From an uncultured Saprospiraceae bacterium (GTDB taxonomy: Bacteria; Bacteroidota; Bacteroidia; Chitinophagales; Saprospiraceae): 64,000 nucleotides of DNA. The position numbers were made by a program, and so were the translations under genes. Below are positions 50,824-60,752 of this stretch, one piece after another (position 1 is the stretch's first letter; each line of letters opens with the position of its first letter). The notes beneath the pieces are model-generated. The model was not told where the DNA came from. It searched no databases and saw only the letters and a program-made list of their open reading frames with translations. Location of the stretch: positions 248,001 to 312,000 of the forward strand of contig CALLPN010000016.1 in NCBI GenBank assembly GCA_938015435.1. The letters run 5' to 3'.

Positions 50824-52239
50824 TTAATTTACGATTAATCTTTGTACAGATTTACGATCGCCCATTATCAATTGTATTGTATACAATCCTGGAATAAAAC
50901 TTCCTTTTTCTATTCGATATTCGTATCCAACGAACTGATCATGTCTCATAAGCTTACCAGAGCTATTAATAATATTAATAGAGACTAATTTATTTTCTTC
51001 GTTTGCAAAACTAATAGTGGCAATATCAGTTGTCGGGTTTGGCGCTAATTTCAGTTCTATAAAAGGTAAATCTGCGATACCTACTGAAGTTGCAAAAGGA
51101 TCGGACCACCTTGGATTAGTACCAAAAGAGTCGTCGGTAAGTGTCTCCATAAAAACGAGAAGCGCTTCCTTTTCATTATCGCTAAAATTAAATCCACCAG
51201 CAGGGATAAAGAAATCTGACCATTCATTTTCTTCTACATCATCAGAATAATGATCAATCACTTCTTCTAAGGAATTAAACCTTCCATCATGCATATAAGG
51301 GGCAGTTAATTCTATATTTCTAAGTGTGGGTACTTTAAAAAGATGTGATAAATTCTCATCCCATTCTCCTGCTCCTGCGTCATCTGGATCTTCTGGCAAT
51401 CCATTATTAAAGATGAAAGGAAAAACAGTTAATATATCTTCTTCAACAAATATTTCCTCTCCAAATAAAGTATGTGCCCCTTGCGTATGACAACTATTAC
51501 AGCTACTGCTAAACAATTCCAAACCTAACATCTCTTGACTACTAAAGTCACTGAAATCAGCAATTACTTGCTCATCAAATCTAGAATTGAATGTAGTCAT
51601 AGAGGTTATAAATTGCACTAACGCATCTACTATTCTTTCTTCGTTTACTTCAGAACTGCCAAAGGCATTACTAAATAACTCTGGGTAATATGTAGTCTGT
51701 TCTAATTTTATTCTTACATCATCTATATTCGCTCCGATTTCATTTTCATCAGTAAGCGGCAGTATAATCATCTCGTGAAGGTCAGATTCTCTCATGTCCC
51801 AAGTAAATCCATCAGCATTAGACCACCCAAGATCATTGAGGTGCATAGAGTTTCTCTTAGTATCTGAGTTGACTCCCTCACTAAAGGATTTGTTTTCAGC
51901 GAATGACAATTCTTGACGATGACAAGATCCACATGAAATGTCTTCCATTGCAGATAGTTTTTTATCATAGAACAAAACCCTACCAAGGGTCGCTTTGTCG
52001 TTATCTAATACTGATAATGCAAAGGTATCTCTTCCTCCACCTTCATAACCTATTTCTTCATTTAGATTAAACAGATGTTCAGGAAATTCTACATCATCGT
52101 AAGTAAATGGGTCCGATGGCAAATCAGGTTCGCTACCTACTACCATCATCACAAAACTGTGCACTTCTGGGACAGTGAAATTAGATAGGATAAATATCAA
52201 ACTTACAAGCGATAAACTAACTGCAAATGCTTTTTTCAT
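50824..52239 (-). CDS. Di-haem cytochrome c peroxidase (MauG/CcpA-like) with T9SS sorting tail
   Basis: The ATG at 52239 begins a signal peptide (MKKAFAVSLSLVSLIFILSN). Two haem-binding motifs CGSCH (about 103-107) and CNSCH (about 247-251) and the downstream LSAMEDISCGSCHRQELSFA pattern identify the BCCP/MauG family, which reduces H2O2 with cytochrome c or modifies proteins. The last ~75 residues (LAPNPTTDIATISF, LYTIQLIMGDRK) are a T9SS sorting tail, so the enzyme is exported beyond the outer membrane or attached to the surface rather than periplasmic. Confidence 0.9.
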   Translation of the reverse strand: MKKAFAVSLSLVSLIFILSNFTVPEVHSFVMMVVGSEPDLPSDPFTYDDVEFPEHLFNLNEEIGYEGGGRDTFALSVLDNDKATLGRVLFYDKKLSAMEDISCGSCHRQELSFAENKSFSEGVNSDTKRNSMHLNDLGWSNADGFTWDMRESDLHEMIILPLTDENEIGANIDDVRIKLEQTTYYPELFSNAFGSSEVNEERIVDALVQFITSMTTFNSRFDEQVIADFSDFSSQEMLGLELFSSSCNSCHTQGAHTLFGEEIFVEEDILTVFPFIFNNGLPEDPDDAGAGEWDENLSHLFKVPTLRNIELTAPYMHDGRFNSLEEVIDHYSDDVEENEWSDFFIPAGGFNFSDNEKEALLVFMETLTDDSFGTNPRWSDPFATSVGIADLPFIELKLAPNPTTDIATISFANEENKLVSINIINSSGKLMRHDQFVGYEYRIEKGSFIPGLYTIQLIMGDRKSVQRLIVN

Positions 52240-52523
52240 GACTAGATTTTTATTGAACACTGAACGTCTACGAATAAGATAGCTAAAATACAACCGAACG
52301 CTGCAACAGGGTTCTATTATTTTATAAAAATTACATATATCGACATATAATTTGCCAATTTAAACATTCGACGATAAAGCTGTATAACTTAAAAGACTAA
52401 ACAAAGACATGATAAGGTTGGGTAAAAACTCAATTATTATTCATGACTTGTATTATTTAACTTCTAGAATAAAATTTTTACGAAAATCGAGAAGCTTTCT
52501 TTGATCGAAAGTCATGAATGGTA
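52240..52523. other. Intergenic region
   Basis: AT-rich, no gene or RNA seen between the peroxidase start and the terminator of the aldehyde dehydrogenase. Confidence 0.5.
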
Positions 52524-52558
52524 AAACAAAAGGGCTCACCAAATTGGTAAGCCCTTAA
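52524..52558 (-). terminator. Intrinsic terminator after the ALDH gene
   Basis: AGGGCTTACCAA and TTGGTGAGCCCT arms form a 12-bp stem (one mismatch pair) on the minus strand, followed by TTTTGTTTTAC. Confidence 0.8.
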
Positions 52559-52623
52559 TATTTATATATCTAAATCTAAAAAGAATGTTTTCTTTAGATC
52601 CTCGAAATCACTTGTTTACACAA

Positions 52624-54156
52624 TTAGAAATCAAATTTAATTCCCTGTGCTAATGGAAGTGTTTTACTGTAATTGATTGTGTTAGTCTGTCTTCTCATGT
52701 ATGCTTTCCATGCATCAGATCCAGATTCACGTCCTCCACCAGTTTCTTTCTCACCACCAAATGCTCCACCAATCTCAGCACCACTAGTACCGATATTTAC
52801 ATTAGCGATACCACAATCTGATCCAGCTACTGATAAGAATAATTCAGCCTCTCTTAGATTAGTCGTCATTACTGCAGATGATAGACCTTGTGGCACATCA
52901 TTCTGAATAGCAATTGCGTTTTCTAATCCTCCTGAATATTTCATTATGTATAAGATAGGTGCGAAAGTCTCATGCTGTACAATAGCCATATCGTTAGTTA
53001 CTTCTGCTACAGCAGGCTTCACATAACATCCACTTTCTTTTCCTTTCCCTTTGAGTACTCCACCTTTTACTACGAATGTACCGCCTTGTTCTTTGATCGC
53101 TTTGAGTGACGCTTCGTAAGCAGCTACCGAATCAGTATCGATAAGCGGCCCCATATGCATCTTAGGATCTAATGGGTTTCCTATTTTGATCTGCTTATAT
53201 GCCTTAGCGATTTTAGTTTTCACTTCTTCATATAGATCTTCGTGTATGATGAGTCTACGAGTAGAAGTACATCTCTGGCCACAAGTACCTACGGCTCCAA
53301 ATACAGCACCTGTAAGTACAAGGTTCATATCTGCATTAGGGGTTACGATCATCGCGTTATTACCACCAAGCTCTAAAAGAGAATTACCTAATCTACTAGC
53401 TACCTCAGCTGCTACAATTTTACCCATACGAGTAGATCCAGTTGCTGATACTAATGGCACTCTACTATCTTTAGTCATGTACTCACCGATCTCATAATTA
53501 CCGTTTACTAAACATGCTACACCTTCTGGTACTTTGTTGGCCTTAAGTACTTTATGAAGTAGGTTTTGACAAGCTACACCACACATTGGTGATTTTTCTG
53601 ATGGCTTCCATACAGCAGTGTTACCACATACTAATGCAATCATAGAGTTCCATGCCCATACCGCTACTGGAAAATTGAAAGCAGATATAATACCTACTAC
53701 ACCTCTTGGGTGCCACTGCTCATACATACGGTGATTTGGACGCTCTGAGTGCATCGTCAATCCATAAAGCTGACGTGATAGACCTACTGCAAAATCACAG
53801 ATATCGATCATCTCTTGTACCTCACCCCATCCTTCTTGGAGTGACTTACCCATCTCATATGATACTAATCTTCCTAGCGCATCTTTGTTGGCTCTTAGCT
53901 CTTCTCCATATTGTCTTACAACCTCACCTCTCAGTGGTGCTGGAGTAGTTCTCCAAGATTCGAATGCTTTTTCAGAGGCCTTCATTACTTTTTCGTACTC
54001 TTTTTTACTAGTAACTGATACGCTACCGATAAGCTTACCATCTACTGGTGAATAAGATTCGATATACTGCTTAGAAGCAGCCGTTGATTTGAGTCCTGTA
54101 GAAGTACCATTGTTCTTCTTGTTGAGCCCAAGTTTTTTTAAGAATGTAGTAGTCAT
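52624..54156 (-). CDS. amaB: L-aminoadipate-semialdehyde dehydrogenase (ALDH7-type)
   Basis: The 510-residue aldehyde dehydrogenase has the general acid/base E262 in LLELGGNNA and the nucleophile C296 in GTCGQRCTSTRRL, and ends with the ALDH7 signature GGEKETGGGRESGSDAWKAYM followed by RRQTNTINYS. ALDH7 enzymes oxidise 2-aminoadipate-6-semialdehyde in lysine breakdown. The left-edge saccharopine-dehydrogenase-like fragment is the preceding pathway step in mammals and some bacteria. A -7-like box lies ~50 bp upstream of the start. Confidence 0.88.
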   Translation of the reverse strand: MTTTFLKKLGLNKKNNGTSTGLKSTAASKQYIESYSPVDGKLIGSVSVTSKKEYEKVMKASEKAFESWRTTPAPLRGEVVRQYGEELRANKDALGRLVSYEMGKSLQEGWGEVQEMIDICDFAVGLSRQLYGLTMHSERPNHRMYEQWHPRGVVGIISAFNFPVAVWAWNSMIALVCGNTAVWKPSEKSPMCGVACQNLLHKVLKANKVPEGVACLVNGNYEIGEYMTKDSRVPLVSATGSTRMGKIVAAEVASRLGNSLLELGGNNAMIVTPNADMNLVLTGAVFGAVGTCGQRCTSTRRLIIHEDLYEEVKTKIAKAYKQIKIGNPLDPKMHMGPLIDTDSVAAYEASLKAIKEQGGTFVVKGGVLKGKGKESGCYVKPAVAEVTNDMAIVQHETFAPILYIMKYSGGLENAIAIQNDVPQGLSSAVMTTNLREAELFLSVAGSDCGIANVNIGTSGAEIGGAFGGEKETGGGRESGSDAWKAYMRRQTNTINYSKTLPLAQGIKFDF

Positions 54157-54204
54157 ATTGCTATGCTATGATTTAGTTAGTGAATATCTAATTGAAATAT
54201 GGCG

Positions 54205-54212
54205 CAAATGTA
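54205..54212 (-). promoter_or_regulatory. Possible -7 box for the ALDH gene
   Basis: TACATTTG on the minus strand fits TAnnTTTG; no TTG at the right spacing. Confidence 0.35.
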
Positions 54213-54475
54213 AGGTTTTTGGAATGCAATATCATTCTTACAAATAAACACAATAGAATAAAAGGATTATGTCATTATCCATATACAGTTTTAAACCGAT
54301 ACGTAATTATAAATGAAAATATAAACTTAAAAAATCTGTAGCGTCTAAGTGAAAGTATATGACCTGATTTTATTCCAAAAAGCTTCGGAGTAGGCCTTTA
54401 AACAGCAAGAAAATATAGCTGCCAAATAATTAACTCATAGTAATAATAAAACATAACAAGTCCTGTCCTTTAAAG
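54213..54475. other. Intergenic region, remainder of a 319-bp gap
   Basis: Nothing recognisable besides the -7-like box listed above. Confidence 0.5.
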
Positions 54476-55705
54476 TTACATCGCACTGGTCAAAAGCAAG
54501 TCTAAGCTTGTATATTTCATATCAAATCGCTTACTCAGATACTCGTTAGTCAAGCACCCTTTATAAGTATAGCACCCATTACGAATACCTTTACTTGCAT
54601 AAAGCAAATGTTCTACTGAGATCGAACCTCCGGTTTTAAGAAGTAATGGAGTAAGAATATTACTCACCGCTACAGAAGCTGTCCGACTCACCTTAGAAGC
54701 AATATTAGGTACACAATAATGTATCACACCATGCTTGACAAAAGATGGATTATCGTGAGTTGTCATTTCACTTGTCTCGACACAACCGCCTTGATCTATA
54801 CTAACATCAATAATGACAGAACCTTCTTTCATCCTTGAGACCATCTGCTCAGTAATCAAAATAGGCGTACGACCAGTCTTACTATGAATTGCTCCTATCA
54901 CTACATCAGCACTCATTAGTTGATAGCCAAGATATACCGGATTGATAGCAGACGTATGCAACTGTCGACCGACTACAGATTGGATCCGCATGAGTTTGGA
55001 TATATCATTGTCAAATATTCTGACAGATGCTCCTAATCCTAATGCTGTTTTTACCGCAAACTCTCCGACTACACCGGCACCCAGTATTACTACCTTGGCT
55101 GGAGGAACTCCACTTACACCACCTAATAACACTCCCCTACCCTTGCTCGTATTAGTAAGGTATTCAGATGCTGTCAACATAGATACCATCCCTGCGATTT
55201 CACTCATGATTCTTACAACTGGAAAACTACCATCATCCGATTGCAAATACTCCATTGCGAGTGCAGTCACTCTTTTCTTTTTAAGTCTCTCTAAAAAGTC
55301 TTTGGTTAAGGAAGGGATCTGCATCGAAGATATGAGGATAGCATCTTGATCCATCATATCAATCTCCTCTAAGGTAGGAGGTGCTACTTTGAGTACTATA
55401 TTAGACTTAAATACTTGCTCACGACTGCTAGCTATATCCGCACCTGCCTCTGAGTAGTCGATATCACTAAAATTACTTTCTTCGCCTGCCTCGGACTCTA
55501 CTATTACTCTGTGCCCATACCCTATCAAGGTACGTATTGAGTGTGGCACCAAAGAAACTCTATGCTCGCTACTCATGATCTCCTTAGGTATACCTATAGT
55601 GACACCTTTCTTATCACCATCAACAGCAAGCATTTCTGTCTGAGTCTCATATTGACCTTTTGTAAAAAAATCACTGAAAATTGCTGACTTACCGCCTTGG
55701 CTCAT
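54476..55705 (-). CDS. ald: Alanine dehydrogenase
   Basis: The 409-residue protein has IGIPKEIMSSEHRVSLVP at residue ~40, the N-terminal catalytic-lysine block, KVAPPTLEEIDMMDQDAIL, and the NAD-binding Rossmann loop VVILGAGVVGEFAVKTALGLGASV with the following VRIFDN; VIIDVSIDQGGCVETS completes the family pattern. It converts alanine and pyruvate/ammonia with NAD. The extended N terminus (about 35 residues) is typical of the Bacteroidota form. PadR regulator upstream on the same strand, 82 bp away. Confidence 0.9.
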   Translation of the reverse strand: MSQGGKSAIFSDFFTKGQYETQTEMLAVDGDKKGVTIGIPKEIMSSEHRVSLVPHSIRTLIGYGHRVIVESEAGEESNFSDIDYSEAGADIASSREQVFKSNIVLKVAPPTLEEIDMMDQDAILISSMQIPSLTKDFLERLKKKRVTALAMEYLQSDDGSFPVVRIMSEIAGMVSMLTASEYLTNTSKGRGVLLGGVSGVPPAKVVILGAGVVGEFAVKTALGLGASVRIFDNDISKLMRIQSVVGRQLHTSAINPVYLGYQLMSADVVIGAIHSKTGRTPILITEQMVSRMKEGSVIIDVSIDQGGCVETSEMTTHDNPSFVKHGVIHYCVPNIASKVSRTASVAVSNILTPLLLKTGGSISVEHLLYASKGIRNGCYTYKGCLTNEYLSKRFDMKYTSLDLLLTSAM

Positions 55706-55787
55706 GGCTAATAGATTTTATTATAATGATGTTCGATTACAATGATAGAGAATTCATTCAACTTATTTAATGATCATGATTTTAAAT

Positions 55788-56129
55788 CTACACCAGCACC
55801 TCGCTAGACCATAGATCACTCATGACTTTATTGGCTAACATCCATTGATATTTATAGACTCCTAGCTCATTAGCCCCTTTCATAGTAATACTATAATACT
55901 TTCTTTTCTTACCTGTGATGCCTTGACTCCATCTCGACCTCACTAATTCTTTCTTTTCTAGTTTTTTGAGGATCGGATATAAAGATCCCTCTTGCCATTC
56001 TATATTCCCTTTGGATATGGTACGTATACTTTGAATGATCTCATAGCCATAAGTTTCCTCTTTTTTTATGATTGTAAGAATCATTGGAATACTACTGGCC
56101 GCCATTAAATCTTTATACAACATACGCAT
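55788..56129 (-). CDS. PadR-family transcriptional regulator
   Basis: 113-residue winged-helix protein: MILTIIKKEETYGYEIIQ as the first helices, KGNIEWQEGSLYPILKKLEKKELV as the recognition helix and wing, and RKYYSITMKGANELG, the characteristic beta-wing of PadR. PadR proteins bind operators near their own genes and are released by ligands or by effector changes. It is directly upstream of ald in the same orientation and may regulate it or itself. Confidence 0.9.
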   Translation of the reverse strand: MRMLYKDLMAASSIPMILTIIKKEETYGYEIIQSIRTISKGNIEWQEGSLYPILKKLEKKELVRSRWSQGITGKKRKYYSITMKGANELGVYKYQWMLANKVMSDLWSSEVLV

Positions 56130-56230
56130 TTTCCGAGGGTTATTATTGATCTAATATACATAGAATTTCTATGTGTTTTGAAATTTATTAATTATTTGTA
56201 AATTCGGATTTCACTAAACGTAATTAGAAA

Positions 56231-56641
56231 ATGAAATACCTTTTATTTGCCTTCGCAATTATTATTACTTCTGGATGCTCGACAATCGTGGATAGTGCCA
56301 TTTCCGAATCGCTAGAGGGTGACTGGGAAACTTTTGAAATCATAGATGTTTCTACCAATGATACTTTAAGATCATCAAGCTTTATTTTTACTTTAGGAGG
56401 TAAGGGCTGTGATGCTTTCAGATTATTTGACGACAAATCATTTAATGTGTATTATCAAAACGGGAATACTGTTTTTAGTACAACTACGGGGACTTGGAAT
56501 TCTGATTTTAATGATTTGACATTAGATTTTGATAATGGTTACAGCATTACACGAACAGTAAGTATAAGCGACGATATTATGACAATGCCTGACACTATTT
56601 CTGGAAGAGCTAAGATTGTAAGATTCGAAAAAGTACTTTAA
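56231..56641 (+). CDS. Lipocalin-like lipoprotein
   Basis: Signal peptide with lipobox TSGC (Cys 16). The mature 120 residues contain LEGDWETFEIIDVSTNDT and TGTWNSDFNDLTLDF, a short-barrel pattern like the lipocalin-like lipoproteins common in Bacteroidota. No substrate can be assigned. It starts 10 codons downstream of the divergent PadR gene and has a strong terminator. Confidence 0.7.
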   Translation: MKYLLFAFAIIITSGCSTIVDSAISESLEGDWETFEIIDVSTNDTLRSSSFIFTLGGKGCDAFRLFDDKSFNVYYQNGNTVFSTTTGTWNSDFNDLTLDFDNGYSITRTVSISDDIMTMPDTISGRAKIVRFEKVL

Positions 56642-56789
56642 GCAATATAATCGATAGCTACATTACTAAATAGCTTTACAACGACATCTCATATTAGTTA
56701 GCAAAACTTGCTTTTTATCATGTACATCGAAGTGAATCAACAAAGAGATTAGTAACCGATATGATCCTTTCATATTCATTATTGAATAT

Positions 56790-56832
56790 AAATAGTCATC
56801 TAAAACTTACAATTTTAGATGACTATTTTTTA
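56790..56832. terminator. Strong hairpin between converging genes
   Basis: AATAGTCATCTAAAA, a CTTACAA loop and TTTTAGATGACTATT form a perfect 15-bp stem followed by TTTTT. It serves the plus-strand lipoprotein; the minus-side tail is weaker. Confidence 0.85.
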
Positions 56833-56849
56833 TCCAGTTACCAAACCAA

Positions 56850-59800
56850 TTATTTCAGTACAATTAATTTTTGAAGTTCAAATTCCCCAGTGGTTGGATT
56901 AGAAAAACGCAAAAAGTATAATCCATCAGATAGATCATTAATCTCAATTGCATTTATTGAATTAGCACCAGTCTTCGCCACTCGAACTATATCTCCTCTT
57001 GATGAGATCATTTCAACTTCGTATATGACATGATTATTATTGACTATACTAACAACATTACTAGCCGGGTTAGGATAAATATTAACATCAATATTATATG
57101 CATTCCGATTTTCGCCATATTGCGTACGATGGCCATTTTCACTATCATATTGGTTTAACGCTTCACTATAATCACGGCTATTAATATAGCATACTTCACC
57201 TTTAATTATAAACGAGAAATACCAAAATTTCCCTAAAGGTAGATTTCCAAAATACGGTCCTTCACATTTAGGCCCTGACCATAAATTACATATCGTCTCT
57301 GTAGACCAAGGGTCTGTAAGTGTGATAATATTCATCGCATTATCATCATTCAAGTGAAGACTATAGCTACCGTCACAAAATATAGTTAAGACCACATCAC
57401 ATTCTTCTATTATTACCGGTTGACAACAATCATCTACTTTTAGGCATTGATCACCAGTCCAATCTTCTATCCAACAATTCTCAAATGTATTAGCATTCTC
57501 AATCCAAATTCGCGGACAAACGGCCGGATTATCATACGCATACCATGAGTAAGTATATTCCACAAATGTCTCTCCAGGTTGAATTGTAACTGGGTCTTCA
57601 AAATTTGGATCTGGTCCACAAACAACTCCACCCGCTTCTTCTAATTGCCAGATTCTGATATTGATTGGATCATTGAGCCAGCAATCTGGAACATTGATAT
57701 TGAATGTTACAGTTACTTCGTAAATATTTTGATTGTAGTCCCCATACTTATGGCAACCTGGATCGCTGACGCATGAGGTTTCGATTACTAAATCCGTTAT
57801 TAATGTTTCTTCGCAGTCACAAGGAATTGGCGTAGCATCGCATTCTACAACAACAAATTCGGCAGTTGTAATTTCGGTATCACCCCAACAACTATTGGAT
57901 AAATTTACATCATCCATTTCTATCGTTACTATCGTTCCTGGTTGTAAAAAATCTGAAATAAACAAATCAAGAGTAACGAATTGGCATGGGCCATTAGGTG
58001 CTACATTTGAAATAGTAAAGGTTCCATTATTAAAATCTCCACCAGTCCCTAAAAAAACACCTGTCGGCAAATCTCCAAGAGTTAGTGTAACGTCTGTTGA
58101 TGTGCTACTAGGCCCTGTATGGCAAATTTCATATATAATCTGTAAGTGCTCACCAATACAAACGGGCTCTGGTACTATGGGTGTTATGGTAACTTCATTA
58201 TCACAACTAGAATAGATTTCAATATCATCTACAAAGTAATGTACCAATCCAGAAGTCGGAGGTGAAATAGAATTTCCAATGATATGAATGAAATTTATAG
58301 GGTCACTGGTTGTATTAGTCCAAGAAAATGAATACGGAGTAAAAATTGCATTTGGTCGATAGTATATGTCTCCAATATCAATATTGTAAGGATATGGAAC
58401 AACATTATTTGCTCCACCAAAAACGAGACTGGAAGAACCTGATAAAATATTAGAAACATCTGAAACGAGGATTCCAGTAGAAACATTATTCATACAAAAA
58501 ACATTATAATCCGGACAACTTGCAAATCCTGTTGCTTCACATGTTGGGATAATAGGCTCCAGACAAGGTGCATTTTCACTTGCATAAAACAGCAAGGTAG
58601 ATCCAGGCAAATCACTCACTGCAGAAAATGATATGTTGGCCGTGCAGTTAGGTTCAATCGGTGCACTTAACGGAATAAGAATAGATTCAAAGTCTGCAAA
58701 AATATTGTATGGCGTGCCAAAATGAACAAATCTATTATCCGCAGGGCCATAGTAAACATCAGGAGTATTAGCATTTCCTTGCGTTCCAAGAAATTTAAAA
58801 TCATCCAAGTCTAATTGGTTAAAATATGAAGAGCTTTTGGGTAGAAATGGTTCGAAGTCACCCTGACAAAACAAATTGCAATCATTATTACACTCATCTA
58901 AACCTAAGAATACAAATACCTCTGCCTGATCACATTGCCCATTACATCCAGTTACTGTATAACAAAACGAATACAAACCAGGAGGAATATCATCTTGCAA
59001 AAATATTTTAGTGCCGCTAGGGCTTCCACTGATACTTCCAGGAGGAAAATTTGAACATTCGAAATCAAATGTTATGGTTGAGTTAGCTGGAAAGGTATCA
59101 TTATCATACATCTCCGCTATTGTTAAGGAGGTAACTCCTATAACATAATCTGCATAAAAATCATTTTGAATATCAAGAACACAAGGAGTTGCACATTGCC
59201 CTATTAGCGGATAACCCAAATCACATAAGATACCCAACTCTATATCACTAATAGTTCGATTAACGCCCCCTATTCCTGATGGAATACCTGGATTCATCAC
59301 GAATGTCTGTCCAAGATCACAAGCATTTGGAAGATGGCTCAGCGAATTAGCAATTTGGCCATTATTTGAGTTAGCATTTAATGTTGTATTATTATTGACA
59401 TTAGGTGTTTCACTCCCATTGAAAACAATTTGATTAGCACAACCTCCGCTAGCCTCCACAGGAAAATTCGGAAACGATGAGGAATTAAACATTTGAGCAT
59501 TACAGCAATCTGTGGAGTTAGTATCAGGTTCTACTAAAAATTCATCGTTAACCTCTGAAAACAAATAAGTATCCCATAGAGAATATGCATCATTTTGCAC
59601 AATGATATTTCCATTATTATCCACAAGATTCATAGGCTCTCCACTTGCCCCTATCCTAGAAGCAAAGCCCATGATGTGAAGGGCTTCGTGCAGGATTAAA
59701 GAATATAAATCAACTTGAGTACTTCCTATTGTACCTCCGTCAAGTGTAAAAAAGAAATTATTGGAAAATAGACTGTTCAATCGTATTATACCATCTACAA

Positions 59801-60317
59801 ATCCACTTGGTAGATCTTGTCCACCTCCATTTATTTTTTGCTGAATACTACTATTGGCAATACCACAAGTTGCGTTCCAATTAGGCGATCCTGTTCCACC
59901 TGTTGTTGGATCTAGCTGTTCTCTTAGTACTAATATTTCTATAAGGTAAGTAGGTATTGGATCTCCCATCAAAAGAGCTATATCAATGAATACTTGGCAT
60001 ATAGTACTTTCCTGAGAAGAAGTAAATCCAGTTCCAAAAGTTAAACTGAAAGTATTGTTTACACATGTCATTCCAGGCGACTTAAACTTATCTATAATCA
60101 ATTCTGACTCCAGGTAATAATTATTAAATCGGTCGATATATATCCTTTCATTATTCTTTTCCAACGAGGGAGGATTTGGTCGCGTATAAGAACCACATTC
60201 AATAGTAGATTGTGCTATTATATACGGGGTAAAAAATATGAATACAATGAAAAGTGTAGCCTTAATTAAAATTTGAATTTTACTTTTTTGGGGTAGCGTG
60301 TGATGCATTGATTTCAT
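56850..60317 (-). CDS. Very large secreted zincin-like protein with T9SS sorting tail
   Basis: A 1155-residue exported protein. After a signal peptide (FIVFIFFTPYIIAQST) the N-terminal domain contains HEALHIMGFASR at about 210-221, an HExxHxxGFxxR motif that may bind zinc, and the surrounding sequence VMNPGIPSGIGG/ILCDLGYPL fits a leishmanolysin-like or astacin-like exoprotease group known in Bacteroidota. The next ~900 residues are cysteine-rich with repeated PKD/CARDB-like strands (GDFNNGTFTISNVAPNGP, and several segments rich in CNGQCDQ). The C-terminal ~80 residues (NIYPNPASNVVSIV ... GDIVRV ... LYFLRFSN) are a T9SS sorting tail. Extracellular proteolysis is an inference. Confidence 0.78.
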   Translation of the reverse strand: MKSMHHTLPQKSKIQILIKATLFIVFIFFTPYIIAQSTIECGSYTRPNPPSLEKNNERIYIDRFNNYYLESELIIDKFKSPGMTCVNNTFSLTFGTGFTSSQESTICQVFIDIALLMGDPIPTYLIEILVLREQLDPTTGGTGSPNWNATCGIANSSIQQKINGGGQDLPSGFVDGIIRLNSLFSNNFFFTLDGGTIGSTQVDLYSLILHEALHIMGFASRIGASGEPMNLVDNNGNIIVQNDAYSLWDTYLFSEVNDEFLVEPDTNSTDCCNAQMFNSSSFPNFPVEASGGCANQIVFNGSETPNVNNNTTLNANSNNGQIANSLSHLPNACDLGQTFVMNPGIPSGIGGVNRTISDIELGILCDLGYPLIGQCATPCVLDIQNDFYADYVIGVTSLTIAEMYDNDTFPANSTITFDFECSNFPPGSISGSPSGTKIFLQDDIPPGLYSFCYTVTGCNGQCDQAEVFVFLGLDECNNDCNLFCQGDFEPFLPKSSSYFNQLDLDDFKFLGTQGNANTPDVYYGPADNRFVHFGTPYNIFADFESILIPLSAPIEPNCTANISFSAVSDLPGSTLLFYASENAPCLEPIIPTCEATGFASCPDYNVFCMNNVSTGILVSDVSNILSGSSSLVFGGANNVVPYPYNIDIGDIYYRPNAIFTPYSFSWTNTTSDPINFIHIIGNSISPPTSGLVHYFVDDIEIYSSCDNEVTITPIVPEPVCIGEHLQIIYEICHTGPSSTSTDVTLTLGDLPTGVFLGTGGDFNNGTFTISNVAPNGPCQFVTLDLFISDFLQPGTIVTIEMDDVNLSNSCWGDTEITTAEFVVVECDATPIPCDCEETLITDLVIETSCVSDPGCHKYGDYNQNIYEVTVTFNINVPDCWLNDPINIRIWQLEEAGGVVCGPDPNFEDPVTIQPGETFVEYTYSWYAYDNPAVCPRIWIENANTFENCWIEDWTGDQCLKVDDCCQPVIIEECDVVLTIFCDGSYSLHLNDDNAMNIITLTDPWSTETICNLWSGPKCEGPYFGNLPLGKFWYFSFIIKGEVCYINSRDYSEALNQYDSENGHRTQYGENRNAYNIDVNIYPNPASNVVSIVNNNHVIYEVEMISSRGDIVRVAKTGANSINAIEINDLSDGLYFLRFSNPTTGEFELQKLIVLK

Positions 60318-60673
60318 AAGTTTAGGTTTTACTATTATTGAAATGATATACTTTAATAATTCTTAATCAAACGGATAGTTGCAATGCATTTTAACTATAG
60401 TAATAATGGGCGCTACCAAATATATCAAATATAAATTTTCGAAAACAACGAATTTGTTCAAATAAAATCAGATGCAAAATCCGTCTAATTAAATCCAAAG
60501 CTAAATTTCAAATCCATTTCAATACAAAATATTGATGCAACACAAAATATTATACACACCAGACCCGAAAGAGTATATACTTACAATTAACCAAATAAAA
60601 CACAACTACAAAATGTGTAACCCTATCTTATTTTATTTCCTTAATGGACCGATAAACCCAGAAAGTACAGAAC
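60318..60673. other. Intergenic region between two secreted-protein genes
   Basis: AT-rich, no convincing gene; short plus-strand frames at its right end lack protein-like features. Confidence 0.5.
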
Positions 60674-60707
60674 AAAAAAAGAGGCTGTCTTATTTTAAGA
60701 CAGCCTC
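60674..60707 (-). terminator. Intrinsic terminator after the M43 gene
   Basis: GAGGCTGTCTTA and TAAGACAGCCTC form a 12-bp stem with a short TTT loop, followed on the minus strand by TTTTTTTG. Confidence 0.85.
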
Positions 60708-60752
60708 AGAAACTAACCTCGTTCTAGGGAATTATATAAATAGGTGTTTGTA

